Source of the DNA: Bacteroidales bacterium
GTDB taxonomy: Bacteria > Bacteroidota > Bacteroidia > Bacteroidales > B18-G4
Assembly (NCBI GenBank): GCA_023145125.1
Contig: JAGLEK010000617.1
Span: 1-14,345 of the forward strand
DNA length: 14,345 nt
Reading direction: 5' to 3'
This document shows, one piece after another, positions 1-7,234 of the stretch (its first letter is position 1; the number at the start of each line of letters is the position of its first letter). The notes beneath the pieces are model-generated. The model saw nothing but the letters and a program-made list of their open reading frames with translations, was not told the DNA's origin and ran no database searches. Made by a program: the position numbers and the translations under genes.

Positions 1-19
1 CCATTTAACCATGTAGCCC

Positions 20-1087
20 TTAAGCTTTTTTTAAGGTAAATCCGAAGGTGCTGCCAACCCCTGGCGTGCTTCTTACATTAATTGTTTGGTTATGGACCTC
101 AATGATGTGTTTTACAATTGAAAGGCCCAGGCCTGTTCCTCCTAATTTACGAGAGCGATTCTTATCAATACGATAAAACCTTTCAAATATGCGGGATAAC
201 TGATCTTTATCCATTCCTATTCCGTTATCGCTTACTTCTATTAAAACATTTTCGTTCATATCATATAAACCTATCTGGGTTTTCCCGTTTTCTTTTCCAT
301 ACTTCAGGGCATTAATAATAAGATTGTTTAACACCTGATGTATCATTTCCCTGTCGGCAATAACAGAGAAAGATTGATTACAACCTTCCTTGATCTCCAG
401 TTTGTTTTTTTTCTTTTTTGCCCGTACCTCCAGCGATTCTATGATGTCTTTTACCAGTTCCGTTATATCAAATTTTTCTGCAGCCAGAACAAAACTCGCA
501 TCCTGCAGATTAGCTATCATCTGCAGGTCCTCGACTATCTTAGCCATTCGTTTTACATTTTTACTGGCTTTTTTTGCAAACTTCAGATTTATTTTTTCAT
601 CATATATACCCCCTTCTATCAAGGTTTCAAGATAGCCCTGAATATTAAATAAAGGGGTTTTGAGTTCATGAAACACATTTCCAAGGAATTCCTTTCGGTA
701 TTTATCCAGTTTCTTTTGTTTGTTTAACTCCTTGATTTTAGTTTTTTGCCAGTTTAATACTGCAACCTCAGCATCCTCAATCAGGTTAACATTCTTCATA
801 TTGGATTTCAAAGGCGTATCTTTAGTTGACAATTTAGTATCAGAAATTGACTTATAAATTAATTTGATCTTCCGGTAAATAAACCTTTCGACTAAACTGT
901 AAACAACAATATATCCTATTGCAAAAATCAATATCGTCGCAGCAATAATAATTAACCATCCCGGCATGCCCGTAAACAGGATCTTGCAAATAATAAATAC
1001 CAGTAATGTGCTAATTGCAAATATAGAAGATGATATCAGGGCAATTAATTTGGGGGTTGAATTTTTTAATATTGAATTTATTGCCAT
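20..1087 (-). CDS. Sensor histidine kinase, PhoR-type, without a periplasmic sensor domain
   Basis: 355-residue inner-membrane histidine kinase, expected to phosphorylate the response regulator encoded just upstream. Two hydrophobic helices (about residues 13-35 and 43-66) are joined by a loop of only a few residues, so there is essentially no periplasmic domain, and no obvious PAS domain follows. The kinase core is complete: H-box FHELKTPL with phospho-acceptor His140, N-box around NLIINALKY (254-262), G1 box DNGIGM (287-292), F-box FERFYR (301-306) and G2 box GGTGLGLSI (316-324). The start is the ATG at 1087; no clear Shine-Dalgarno sequence precedes it, as is usual in Bacteroidota. It lies 48 bp downstream of the regulator on the same strand and is probably co-transcribed. 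PhoR-type is a class assignment from architecture; the signal is unknown. With such a short loop it may sense through the membrane, a partner protein or a cytoplasmic cue. Confidence 0.95.
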   Translation of the reverse strand: MAINSILKNSTPKLIALISSSIFAISTLLVFIICKILFTGMPGWLIIIAATILIFAIGYIVVYSLVERFIYRKIKLIYKSISDTKLSTKDTPLKSNMKNVNLIEDAEVAVLNWQKTKIKELNKQKKLDKYRKEFLGNVFHELKTPLFNIQGYLETLIEGGIYDEKINLKFAKKASKNVKRMAKIVEDLQMIANLQDASFVLAAEKFDITELVKDIIESLEVRAKKKKNKLEIKEGCNQSFSVIADREMIHQVLNNLIINALKYGKENGKTQIGLYDMNENVLIEVSDNGIGMDKDQLSRIFERFYRIDKNRSRKLGGTGLGLSIVKHIIEVHNQTINVRSTPGVGSTFGFTLKKA

Positions 1088-1135
1088 CTATGTTAAAAAT
1101 TATATGCTAATATTCAGTGTCTAAACTCCACAAGA

Positions 1136-1822
1136 TTATTCTTCCGCAAAGCCGTACCCTACTCCTTTAATTGTTTTTATGTAATGATTGCCAATATTCT
1201 TTCTCAATTTTCTGATATGAACATCAAGGGTTCTGTCACTGACAAATACACTGGGGCCCCAAATTTTGTCATAAATCTCCTCTCTCAAAAATATTTTCCC
1301 CGGAGATGAAGTAAAGAGTACGAGTAAGTCAAATTCTATTTTCGGGACATGTATAGACTGCTTATCGACGATAACCTTTCTTTTATCCCTGTCAATAATT
1401 AAAGATCCGAAGTCGATGACATTTTCTACCGCCTTAGTTTGTGATTTTCTTTTTAGTAAAGCCTTGATCCGTGCAATAAGCACCCTGGGGCTTACCGGTT
1501 TTGTAATATAATCATCGGCACCAACTTCGAAGCCGGCAATTTGTGAATAATCTTCGGCCCTGGCAGAGAGAAATATAATAAGGGTATCCTTAAACTCCGG
1601 CAATTCCCGTAATTCATTGCATAACTCAATCCCATCAATTCCGGGCATCATTACATCAAGTACAATTAAATCAGGATTGACTTTCCTTGCAATCTCCTTT
1701 CCATCAATGCCATTGCTTGCCGTATATACTTTATATCCTTCCTTTTCAAGGTTATACCGTAAAAACTCCAGAATATCCTTTTCGTCATCGACAATGACAA
1801 TTTTTATTTGATCCGTTTCCAT
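1136..1822 (-). CDS. Response regulator, OmpR/PhoB family
   Basis: 228-residue two-component transcription factor. The receiver domain (about 5-122) has the acidic pocket Asp12/Asp13, phospho-acceptor Asp56 in VLDVMMPG, Ser86, switch aromatic Tyr105 and Lys108 in TKP. The C-terminal winged-helix domain (about 132-226) carries the family pattern SDRTLDVHIRKLRKNIG followed by IKTIKGVGYGF. OmpR/PhoB proteins bind as tandem dimers to direct repeats about 11 bp apart. Such repeats occur in front of this gene and of the divergent lipoprotein gene, which suggests autoregulation and control of the receptor operon (inference). It is first gene of an operon with the histidine kinase. Its candidate -7 box sits so close to the ATG that the mRNA may be nearly leaderless. 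It could be a true phosphate regulator or a paralogue with another signal; the sequence does not decide this. Confidence 0.96.
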   Translation of the reverse strand: METDQIKIVIVDDEKDILEFLRYNLEKEGYKVYTASNGIDGKEIARKVNPDLIVLDVMMPGIDGIELCNELRELPEFKDTLIIFLSARAEDYSQIAGFEVGADDYITKPVSPRVLIARIKALLKRKSQTKAVENVIDFGSLIIDRDKRKVIVDKQSIHVPKIEFDLLVLFTSSPGKIFLREEIYDKIWGPSVFVSDRTLDVHIRKLRKNIGNHYIKTIKGVGYGFAEE

Positions 1823-1831
1823 AATAATTTA

Positions 1832-1875
1832 CAAATATATTCTTATTTAAATTTTTTATGTGAAGCTAATGTTAA
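1832..1875 (-). promoter_or_regulatory. Candidate promoter and operator of the two-component operon
   Basis: On the minus strand TATATTTG (1839-1832) matches the Bacteroidota -7 consensus TAnnTTTG exactly. Upstream there is no TTTG -33 box; instead TTAACA (1875-1870), 5 bp, TTCACA (1864-1859), then a 19-bp spacer to the -7 box. The hexamers are 11 bp apart, the usual OmpR/PhoB-family spacing. The -7 box ends 9 bp before the ATG, so only a few nucleotides of 5' leader are expected. Confidence 0.5.
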
Positions 1876-1902
1876 TTTTTGTTTGCATCTGACACGAAAT
1901 AA

Positions 1903-1958
1903 TTAACGAAAAGATAAGACTAAATTAAATTTTAATTTTCAATAATGCTATTCTTTTG
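1903..1958 (+). promoter_or_regulatory. Candidate promoter and operator of the lipoprotein/receptor operon
   Basis: Three TTAA-like hexamers lie at exact 11-bp steps: TTAACG (1903-1908), ATAAGA (1914-1919) and TTAAAT (1925-1930). A 20-bp spacer follows, then TTCTTTTG (1951-1958), one mismatch from TAnnTTTG. The ATG is 38 bp further. The geometry matches the candidate promoters at 1832-1875 and 7083-7138. A 7-bp inverted repeat, GTTAATT (1871-1877) with AATTAAC (1901-1907), links the two divergent sites. Both the -7 box and the middle hexamer are imperfect. Confidence 0.4.
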
Positions 1959-1996
1959 TAGCAAGATAAATTAATAAAAATTTAAAACTCCTACCA

Positions 1997-3349
1997 ATGA
2001 AGAAAATCAACTTTCAACTATTAGCAGTTCTCACTACTGCACTTGTGCTAGGCTTTACGGGATGTAAAAAAGATGAAGATGATCCGCAGCCGGGGCCACA
2101 ACCGGATGAATATACAATAGTGGATGATGGTAATGGTACCGGAACAACCACATGGAAATCAGGCAAGACATATTTTCTGCAAGGTTTTGTCTTTGTAAAC
2201 GACGGACAAATTCTCAGCATTGAGCCGGGTTGTATAATTAAAGGGAAGCCCGGACAAGGCGAAAATGCAAGTGCATTAATCGTTGCCAGGGGTGGGAAAA
2301 TAATGGCAGAAGGAAACGCTGACAACCCAATTATTTTTACCGCTGAAGCAGACGACCTTAACGGGTCTATTAGCATCACAGACAGAGGATTATGGGGCGG
2401 TTTGATTATTCTGGGAGAAGCCGGGCTCAACTCTGCACCCGGAGAATCACAAATTGAAGGAATTCCCACAAATGAAACAAGAGGCAGGTATGGAGGAAAC
2501 AATGACAGCGATAATTCAGGAATGCTTAAATACGTATCGATTCGTCATGGTGGTACCGACATTGGCGAAGGAAATGAGATCAATGGTCTAACACTCGGTG
2601 GAGTAGGCAGTGAAACCGTGATCGACTATGTAGAAGTGATTGCAAACAAAGATGATGGCGTCGAGTTTTTCGGTGGAAAACCACAGCTAAAACATATTCT
2701 GGTAGCTTATGTTGGTGACGACTCTTTTGACTACGACGAAGGGTACCGTGGAAAAGGCCAGTTCTGGTGTGCGATTCAGGATCCGAATGAGGGCGATCGC
2801 TTAGGTGAGCATGATGGAGGCACTGACCCGGAAACAGCCGAACCTTACGCTATTCCTACTATCTATAATGCTACATATATCGGACGTGGCGCTGATGCCG
2901 GCAAACGTGTTATTACTTTCCGCGATAATGCCGGAGGACATTACCTCAACTCTATTTTTACCGGACAAACCAAAGGTATAGATATAGAAAATCTGGAAGA
3001 AGCACAGGATAGCTACAAGCAATTTACAGATGGGAATCTCAGCCTGCAGAACAATATTTTTTGGGATGTGGCAGATGGCACAGCTGAAGGATTATTTAAG
3101 ATTTCGGGATCCGGTGCCGGCCCGGCTGATTCACTTGCTGCAGTTGAAGCTTTTGCAGCTTACTTTGAAGATGCCGGCAATGCAGTGGCTGATCCGGGGA
3201 TTTCCGGTGACAATCCGGTGCCGTCAAATGCCCAGACTGATAACCTGGCTCCATATAGCGATAGCTGGTTTGAGGTTGTAAGCTATAAAGGTGCATTTGG
3301 CTCTGATAACTGGGCAGCAGGATGGACAAGATATTTTTCCGGGAAATAG
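1997..3349 (+). CDS. Surface-type lipoprotein, Asp/Gly-rich, probable right-handed beta-helix
   Basis: 450 residues. A lipoprotein signal peptide ends at the lipobox GFTGC with Cys23 as lipidated residue. The next residues, KKDEDD, are acidic and resemble the export signals that place Bacteroidota lipoproteins on the outer face of the outer membrane. A Pro/acidic linker (28-40) leads into a body of short beta-strand and Gly/Asp-turn repeats (about 55-360), including NDGQILSIEPGCIIKG, LGGVGSETVIDYVEV, DDGVEFFGG (219-227) and GDDSFDYDEGYRGK (240-253). The fold is inferred. The C-terminus has a conserved-looking GAF...WAAGWT segment (433-444). From memory, relatives are often misnamed multidrug transporter; no transporter helices exist here. 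The receptor gene starts 28 bp downstream, so the two probably form one operon and this protein is likely its surface partner. The Asp-rich turns could bind Ca2+ or another ligand. Substrate unknown. Confidence 0.88.
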   Translation: MKKINFQLLAVLTTALVLGFTGCKKDEDDPQPGPQPDEYTIVDDGNGTGTTTWKSGKTYFLQGFVFVNDGQILSIEPGCIIKGKPGQGENASALIVARGGKIMAEGNADNPIIFTAEADDLNGSISITDRGLWGGLIILGEAGLNSAPGESQIEGIPTNETRGRYGGNNDSDNSGMLKYVSIRHGGTDIGEGNEINGLTLGGVGSETVIDYVEVIANKDDGVEFFGGKPQLKHILVAYVGDDSFDYDEGYRGKGQFWCAIQDPNEGDRLGEHDGGTDPETAEPYAIPTIYNATYIGRGADAGKRVITFRDNAGGHYLNSIFTGQTKGIDIENLEEAQDSYKQFTDGNLSLQNNIFWDVADGTAEGLFKISGSGAGPADSLAAVEAFAAYFEDAGNAVADPGISGDNPVPSNAQTDNLAPYSDSWFEVVSYKGAFGSDNWAAGWTRYFSGK

Positions 3350-3377
3350 CCAGCTGTTGAACAATTCAAACCCATTA

Positions 3378-6182
3378 ATGAAAAATTTACTCTTCCTGCC
3401 AATCCTCCTTTTTATTTCATCCGTAACTTTTTCTCAAACCGGAACCTTAAGGGGAAAAATTACGGATGCCGAAACGGGTGAAGAACTTATTGGGGCAGCG
3501 GTATTGGTTGAAGGCACTTTTCAGGGTTCATCAGCCGATCTCGACGGAAATTATTCAATCCCTGATATTGCAAGCGGAACTATAAGCATCAGGTGCACCT
3601 ATATTTCGTATGAAACACAAACTATTACCGGAATTGATATCAGTTCTGATAACGTTAGTATTCTTGATATTAAGCTTAATTCCGTTTCGGTAGGCCTGGA
3701 AGAAGTAGTGATTTCGGCTAAAGCTGTGAGGAATACAGAATCCGCCTTGCTGACCATGCAAAAGAAATCGGCATCTGTTATGGATGGAATATCTTCTCAA
3801 CAGATCTCTAAAAGTGGCGATAGTGATGCAGCAGGGGCAATAAAACGTGTAAGTGCTGTCTCTGTGGAAGAAGGCAAATATGTTTATGTAAGAGGTTTAG
3901 GCGACAGGTACAGCAAAACCACCTTAAATGGTGCTGAAATTCCCGGCCTTGACCCTGAACGAAATACGGTTCAAATGGACATATTTCCGACCAATGCAAT
4001 AGACAACATGATCGTTTATAAAAGCTTTTCCCCAAACCTGAATTCATTTACCGGAGGATTAATTGATATATCTACAAAAGATTTTCCCGAAGAATTTAAC
4101 CTGAATTTCTCTGCTTCTTATGAATTTAACACGCAATCCTCGCTAATCGATAATTTTCTCAGCTATGAGGGAGGAAATACTGATTGGCTGGGATTTGATG
4201 ACGGCACCAGGGATTTCCCTGTTCGCGCTGTCGATATTCCCCTGTACCCTACCAACCGTGACGCCTTAGATGCAACAAGCATGAAGTTTAATAAAATCAT
4301 GGATCCCGGCACAAAAGCTTCATTCCTTAATCAAAGTTATAGCCTGGGCGTTGGTGATCAGTTAACACTCTTCGGAAAACCCCTTGGGTACAACATTGGG
4401 ATCAGCTATAAAAGTCAGGAACTCTATTATGACGATGGAGAAAGGGGGCTGTATAAATTAACGGATGCAGATGCCGGGGTGTTGAACATGGAACAAAAAT
4501 ATAATGAAACATCCGGACGGGCAGAAGTTTTACTGGGTGGCCTGATAAGCTTAAACTATAAATTTAACAATAACAATAAGCTGGGGTACGTCCTTTTGTA
4601 TAACCATTCCGGAATAAAAAATGCCATTTATCATATAGGTGAAAAACCATCCGATGAAATTGGTATGATCATACAAAATCGTGAGTTGGGGTTCCAGGAA
4701 AGGTCTATATCAGCTAACCAGTTGAAAGGTGAGCATTTTATTGAATCATGGAGGGAATTAAAAATAAACTGGATTATTTCATACACGGATTCAAAGCAAA
4801 CGGAACCCGATCTCAGGTTCTTCACGAACAGTTATTATCCGGATGCCGTCGGGAATGCACAATTTGAGATCAATCCTTCTAAATACAAAGCCCCTTCCCG
4901 CTTCAACAGGGCCATGGATGAGCTAAATATGGATAACAAAATCCATTTTGAACTTCCGTTCACCATAGCAGGCAGTAGCTCAAAATTCAAGTTCGGCTCC
5001 TCCTATGTTTATAAGAACAGGGAATTTACCGAAGAAAAAATAGATTATCATTCACAGATACAATATTATAATGGTAGCGTGTCGAACTACCTTGATGATA
5101 GCAATATAGGCCAGAACCACCCAATGTATGACCCTGTAAGCAAGCAGAATTATGGACTTTATGTTCAAAATGCCACTGACACACGTAACAGTTATGATGG
5201 CATCCAATCGGTGCTGGGTGGCTATGTAATGGCAGATATGCCGCTAACTGAAAAATTCCGCGTAGAGTTAGGATTACGGTTTGAAGCAAACAGAATGGAA
5301 ACCGAAAGTAAAAAGAAAGGTATAAAAAAGGGAGAATTGAACGATAACGATATTTTACCGGCCATTAACCTCACCTATACACTTGTTGAAAATATGAACC
5401 TGCGGCTGGCCTATACACGAACACTTTCAAGGCCTACCTTCCGTGAAATTGCACCCTTTGCATCCTTCAGCCCGGTAGCTCCAACCATTGTTGGCAATCC
5501 CGATCTTAAAAGAACACTGATCAACAATTTTGATCTGAAATGGGAATATTTCATGAAACAAGGTGAACTAATTTCATTTGGTGTATTTTATAAAAACTTT
5601 ATCGACCCTATCGAAATGGTTGACAATCCGGTAGCTGTCAACCCGGAAATTTCCTACCAGAATGTAGAACAAGCCAGAAACTATGGATTCGAAGTCGAAT
5701 TCAGAAAATTGCTTGATTTCATCAATCCAATAAGGAATATGTACTTCGGGATAAATTTTACCTATATACGATCTGAAGTATCCATCGAAGAGCTTGAACT
5801 GGAATCCATACGTGCGCTGGTTCCGGATCATCCTGATACACGGCCGCTTTTCGGACAGGCACCATATATTATTAATGGATTATTAGGATACAAAAGCGAT
5901 AGAATAGGACTATCGGCTAATTTGGTGTACAATATGACCGGGCCACGAATTTCACTGGTAACGAAAGGTGGCACCCCTGATGTGTATGAACAAGCTTTTT
6001 CGCTGTTGGATTTAAACATTCAGCAAAACCTGGGTAAACATTTCGTATTGACCCTTAAAGCCAGGAACCTGTTAAATTCTGTAAGCAAAGAAGTTTATAC
6101 ATATAAAGACATTGACTATTCTTATTATGAATTTTCAATGGGAAGGGTATTTGGCCTGGGAATTGCATATAATTTCAGGTAA
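3378..6182 (+). CDS. TonB-dependent outer-membrane receptor with N-terminal carboxypeptidase-regulatory-like domain
   Basis: 934 residues from the ATG at 3378, chosen because it opens a clear signal peptide (cleavage near SVTFS/QTG, residues 19-20). The frame is open 29 codons further upstream, but that stretch overlaps the lipoprotein gene and would bury the signal. Residues about 22-108 are a CarboxypepD_reg-like domain (GKITDAETGEELIGAAVLVEG, DLDGNYSI, YISY). LEEVVISAKA (107-116) lies where a TonB-box-type linker is expected. The plug (about 120-240) has the family signature VRGLGDRYSKTTLNGAEIPG (171-190), then DPERN and the segment to FTGG. The rest is a beta-barrel with aromatic-rich alternating strands ending in AYNFR. 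Length is typical. It imports an unidentified ligand using proton-motive force passed on by a TonB; a TonB gene lies downstream in this window. It is probably co-transcribed with the preceding lipoprotein. Confidence 0.95.
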   Translation: MKNLLFLPILLFISSVTFSQTGTLRGKITDAETGEELIGAAVLVEGTFQGSSADLDGNYSIPDIASGTISIRCTYISYETQTITGIDISSDNVSILDIKLNSVSVGLEEVVISAKAVRNTESALLTMQKKSASVMDGISSQQISKSGDSDAAGAIKRVSAVSVEEGKYVYVRGLGDRYSKTTLNGAEIPGLDPERNTVQMDIFPTNAIDNMIVYKSFSPNLNSFTGGLIDISTKDFPEEFNLNFSASYEFNTQSSLIDNFLSYEGGNTDWLGFDDGTRDFPVRAVDIPLYPTNRDALDATSMKFNKIMDPGTKASFLNQSYSLGVGDQLTLFGKPLGYNIGISYKSQELYYDDGERGLYKLTDADAGVLNMEQKYNETSGRAEVLLGGLISLNYKFNNNNKLGYVLLYNHSGIKNAIYHIGEKPSDEIGMIIQNRELGFQERSISANQLKGEHFIESWRELKINWIISYTDSKQTEPDLRFFTNSYYPDAVGNAQFEINPSKYKAPSRFNRAMDELNMDNKIHFELPFTIAGSSSKFKFGSSYVYKNREFTEEKIDYHSQIQYYNGSVSNYLDDSNIGQNHPMYDPVSKQNYGLYVQNATDTRNSYDGIQSVLGGYVMADMPLTEKFRVELGLRFEANRMETESKKKGIKKGELNDNDILPAINLTYTLVENMNLRLAYTRTLSRPTFREIAPFASFSPVAPTIVGNPDLKRTLINNFDLKWEYFMKQGELISFGVFYKNFIDPIEMVDNPVAVNPEISYQNVEQARNYGFEVEFRKLLDFINPIRNMYFGINFTYIRSEVSIEELELESIRALVPDHPDTRPLFGQAPYIINGLLGYKSDRIGLSANLVYNMTGPRISLVTKGGTPDVYEQAFSLLDLNIQQNLGKHFVLTLKARNLLNSVSKEVYTYKDIDYSYYEFSMGRVFGLGIAYNFR

Positions 6183-6198
6183 CTGCTGTTAAGGCCCA

Positions 6199-6206
6199 TA
6201 TATTTG
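6199..6206 (+). promoter_or_regulatory. Candidate -7 promoter box for the MORN-repeat gene
   Basis: TATATTTG is an exact TAnnTTTG match, 35 bp before the ATG at 6242. No convincing -33 box and no TTAAC hexamers at the right distance are seen, so this gene may have its own promoter even though it follows the receptor gene by only 59 bp. Confidence 0.4.
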
Positions 6207-6241
6207 TATACATATTTATTATAATTCTCAAACGCACTACG

Positions 6242-6700
6242 ATGATAAATAAATTTGGAATTGTTTTTCTTTTACTCTTGTTTTCCGGATATGGATTTTC
6301 GCAAAACCTTGAATTTCGCGATGGTCATTATTATAAAAAGGGAATGCTTTATACTGGTACACATATTGAATATTATGACAACGGAAATCCTAAGATCGAA
6401 CGCAATATCAAAAATGGTGTTGAAGAAGGATTGGTGATGACCTATTTTAATAATGGAAACAAACAAGAGCAACGATCATATAAAGAAGGCTTAAAGGATG
6501 GATTATGGATAAGCTGGAATGAAAAGGGGGTGAAAACAGGAGAAGCGCCCTATAAAAACAACCTTAAAGATGGTGATTGGTTTATATGGGACGATGAAGG
6601 CTTGCTAATGTATGAGATGCATTATAAAGATGGGGAGAAAACCGGTATATGGAAAATGTATGACAAAGATGGCAATCTGAAAAGCGAACGAAAATATTAA
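6242..6700 (+). CDS. Secreted MORN-type repeat protein
   Basis: 152 residues. An N-terminal signal peptide (cleavage near YGFS/QN, about residue 20) points to export to the periplasm or beyond. After a half repeat (DGHYYKKGMLYT) come five repeats in perfect 24-residue register, each starting with Gly at 39, 63, 87, 111 and 135: pattern G-x-W/x-x-x-Y/W-x-x-x-G, then a strand, then YK-x-G/N-x-K-D. This is the MORN_2/YwqK-type repeat, a beta-hairpin module common in Bacteroidota exported proteins. Some relatives are labelled antitoxin YwqK; there is no toxin gene next door, so that name is not supported. It probably acts as a binding or scaffold surface; partner unknown. It lies 59 bp after the receptor gene and ends 2 bp from the convergent gene's stop codon. 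Confidence 0.85.
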   Translation: MINKFGIVFLLLLFSGYGFSQNLEFRDGHYYKKGMLYTGTHIEYYDNGNPKIERNIKNGVEEGLVMTYFNNGNKQEQRSYKEGLKDGLWISWNEKGVKTGEAPYKNNLKDGDWFIWDDEGLLMYEMHYKDGEKTGIWKMYDKDGNLKSERKY

Positions 6701-6702
6701 TG

Positions 6703-7059
6703 CTATTTCAAGCAGTGTAATTTAATATTCACTTCATTATTTTCAATATCCACTTTAAAATTTTCAATTAAGCTTTTGTCGTAAGAAATATATGCAGCTA
6801 TGATATTATAATTCCCGGGTTTTAGGTTTTCTATTTCGAACTTACCATCAAAATCAGTATAAATTTTTATCCGGGTACCTTCAAGCGTAATTTCTACACC
6901 GGTTAAAGCTTCACCCGAATTATAATCCATTACGATTCCGCTTAATGAAATAGTCTGAATCGTTGTTGCCGCTTCCTCTTTTGTGCCGGTACTTTCGTTA
7001 TCTGCATATAAAACGCCTAATATGGCAACGATCATTACTGACAGAATAATTTTTTTCAT
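6703..7059 (-). CDS. Small secreted carboxypeptidase-regulatory-like domain protein
   Basis: 118 residues: a signal peptide (hydrophobic 4-18, cleavage near LYA/DN) followed by a Thr/Glu-rich linker and one CarboxypepD_reg-like beta-sandwich (about 38-115) with landmarks GIVMDYNSGEALTGVEITLEG, DFDGKFEI, LKPGNYNI and YISY. No catalytic domain follows, so it is not a carboxypeptidase. The domain lines up along its length with residues 25-100 of the TonB-dependent receptor in this window, including the shared YISY. As a free-standing domain it may bind a periplasmic or surface partner; function unknown. It has its own candidate promoter at 7083-7138 with the same hexamer layout as the receptor operon. 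Its stop codon lies 2 bp from the stop of the convergent MORN gene. Confidence 0.85.
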   Translation of the reverse strand: MKKIILSVMIVAILGVLYADNESTGTKEEAATTIQTISLSGIVMDYNSGEALTGVEITLEGTRIKIYTDFDGKFEIENLKPGNYNIIAAYISYDKSLIENFKVDIENNEVNIKLHCLK

Positions 7060-7082
7060 TTCTTTAATTTTTTATGTTATTG

Positions 7083-7138
7083 CAAATATAAACCTGCAGA
7101 ATAAAGAAATTTTTAACTTAATGTTAAGTTTGGGTTAA
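7083..7138 (-). promoter_or_regulatory. Candidate promoter and operator of the small carboxypeptidase-like gene
   Basis: On the minus strand: TTAACC (7138-7133), 5 bp, TTAACA (7127-7122), 5 bp, TTAAAA (7116-7111), a 20-bp spacer, then TATATTTG (7090-7083), an exact TAnnTTTG match. The ATG follows 23 bp later. This is the clearest of the three similar sites in the window. The hexamers stand where a -33 box would be, suggesting an activator replaces -33 recognition. The near-palindrome at 7115-7130 overlaps two hexamers and is an alternative reading of the site. Confidence 0.5.
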
Positions 7139-7143
7139 TACTC

Positions 7144-7234
7144 AGATACTGGATACTGGATACTGGATACTGGATACTGGATACTGGATACTGGATACTG
7201 GATGCTGGATGCTGGATACTGGATACTGGATGCT
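7144..7234. repeat. 7-bp tandem repeat array, about 13 units of GGATACT
   Basis: 91 bp in exact 7-bp register. One degenerate first unit (AGATACT) is followed by seven GGATACT, two GGATGCT, two GGATACT and one GGATGCT. After a gap, three diverged units of the same period (GGTTGCT, GGCTACT, GGTTCTG) occupy 7266-7286, so the array was probably longer. Copy number is prone to slippage. It lies between two divergent promoters and outside both of their core elements. Confidence 0.97.

Noticed and set aside
18..36. CCTTAA/TTAAGG hairpin at the end of the kinase gene
   Set aside because: It overlaps the last codons, has a weak stem and no U-tract follows on the minus strand.
1997..3349. Annotation of the lipoprotein as a multidrug transporter
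   Set aside because: No membrane helices beyond the lipoprotein signal; composition fits an exported beta-rich protein.
3291..3377. Longer start for the TonB-dependent receptor at 3291
   Set aside because: It overlaps the lipoprotein gene and would place 29 residues before a clear signal peptide that starts at 3378.
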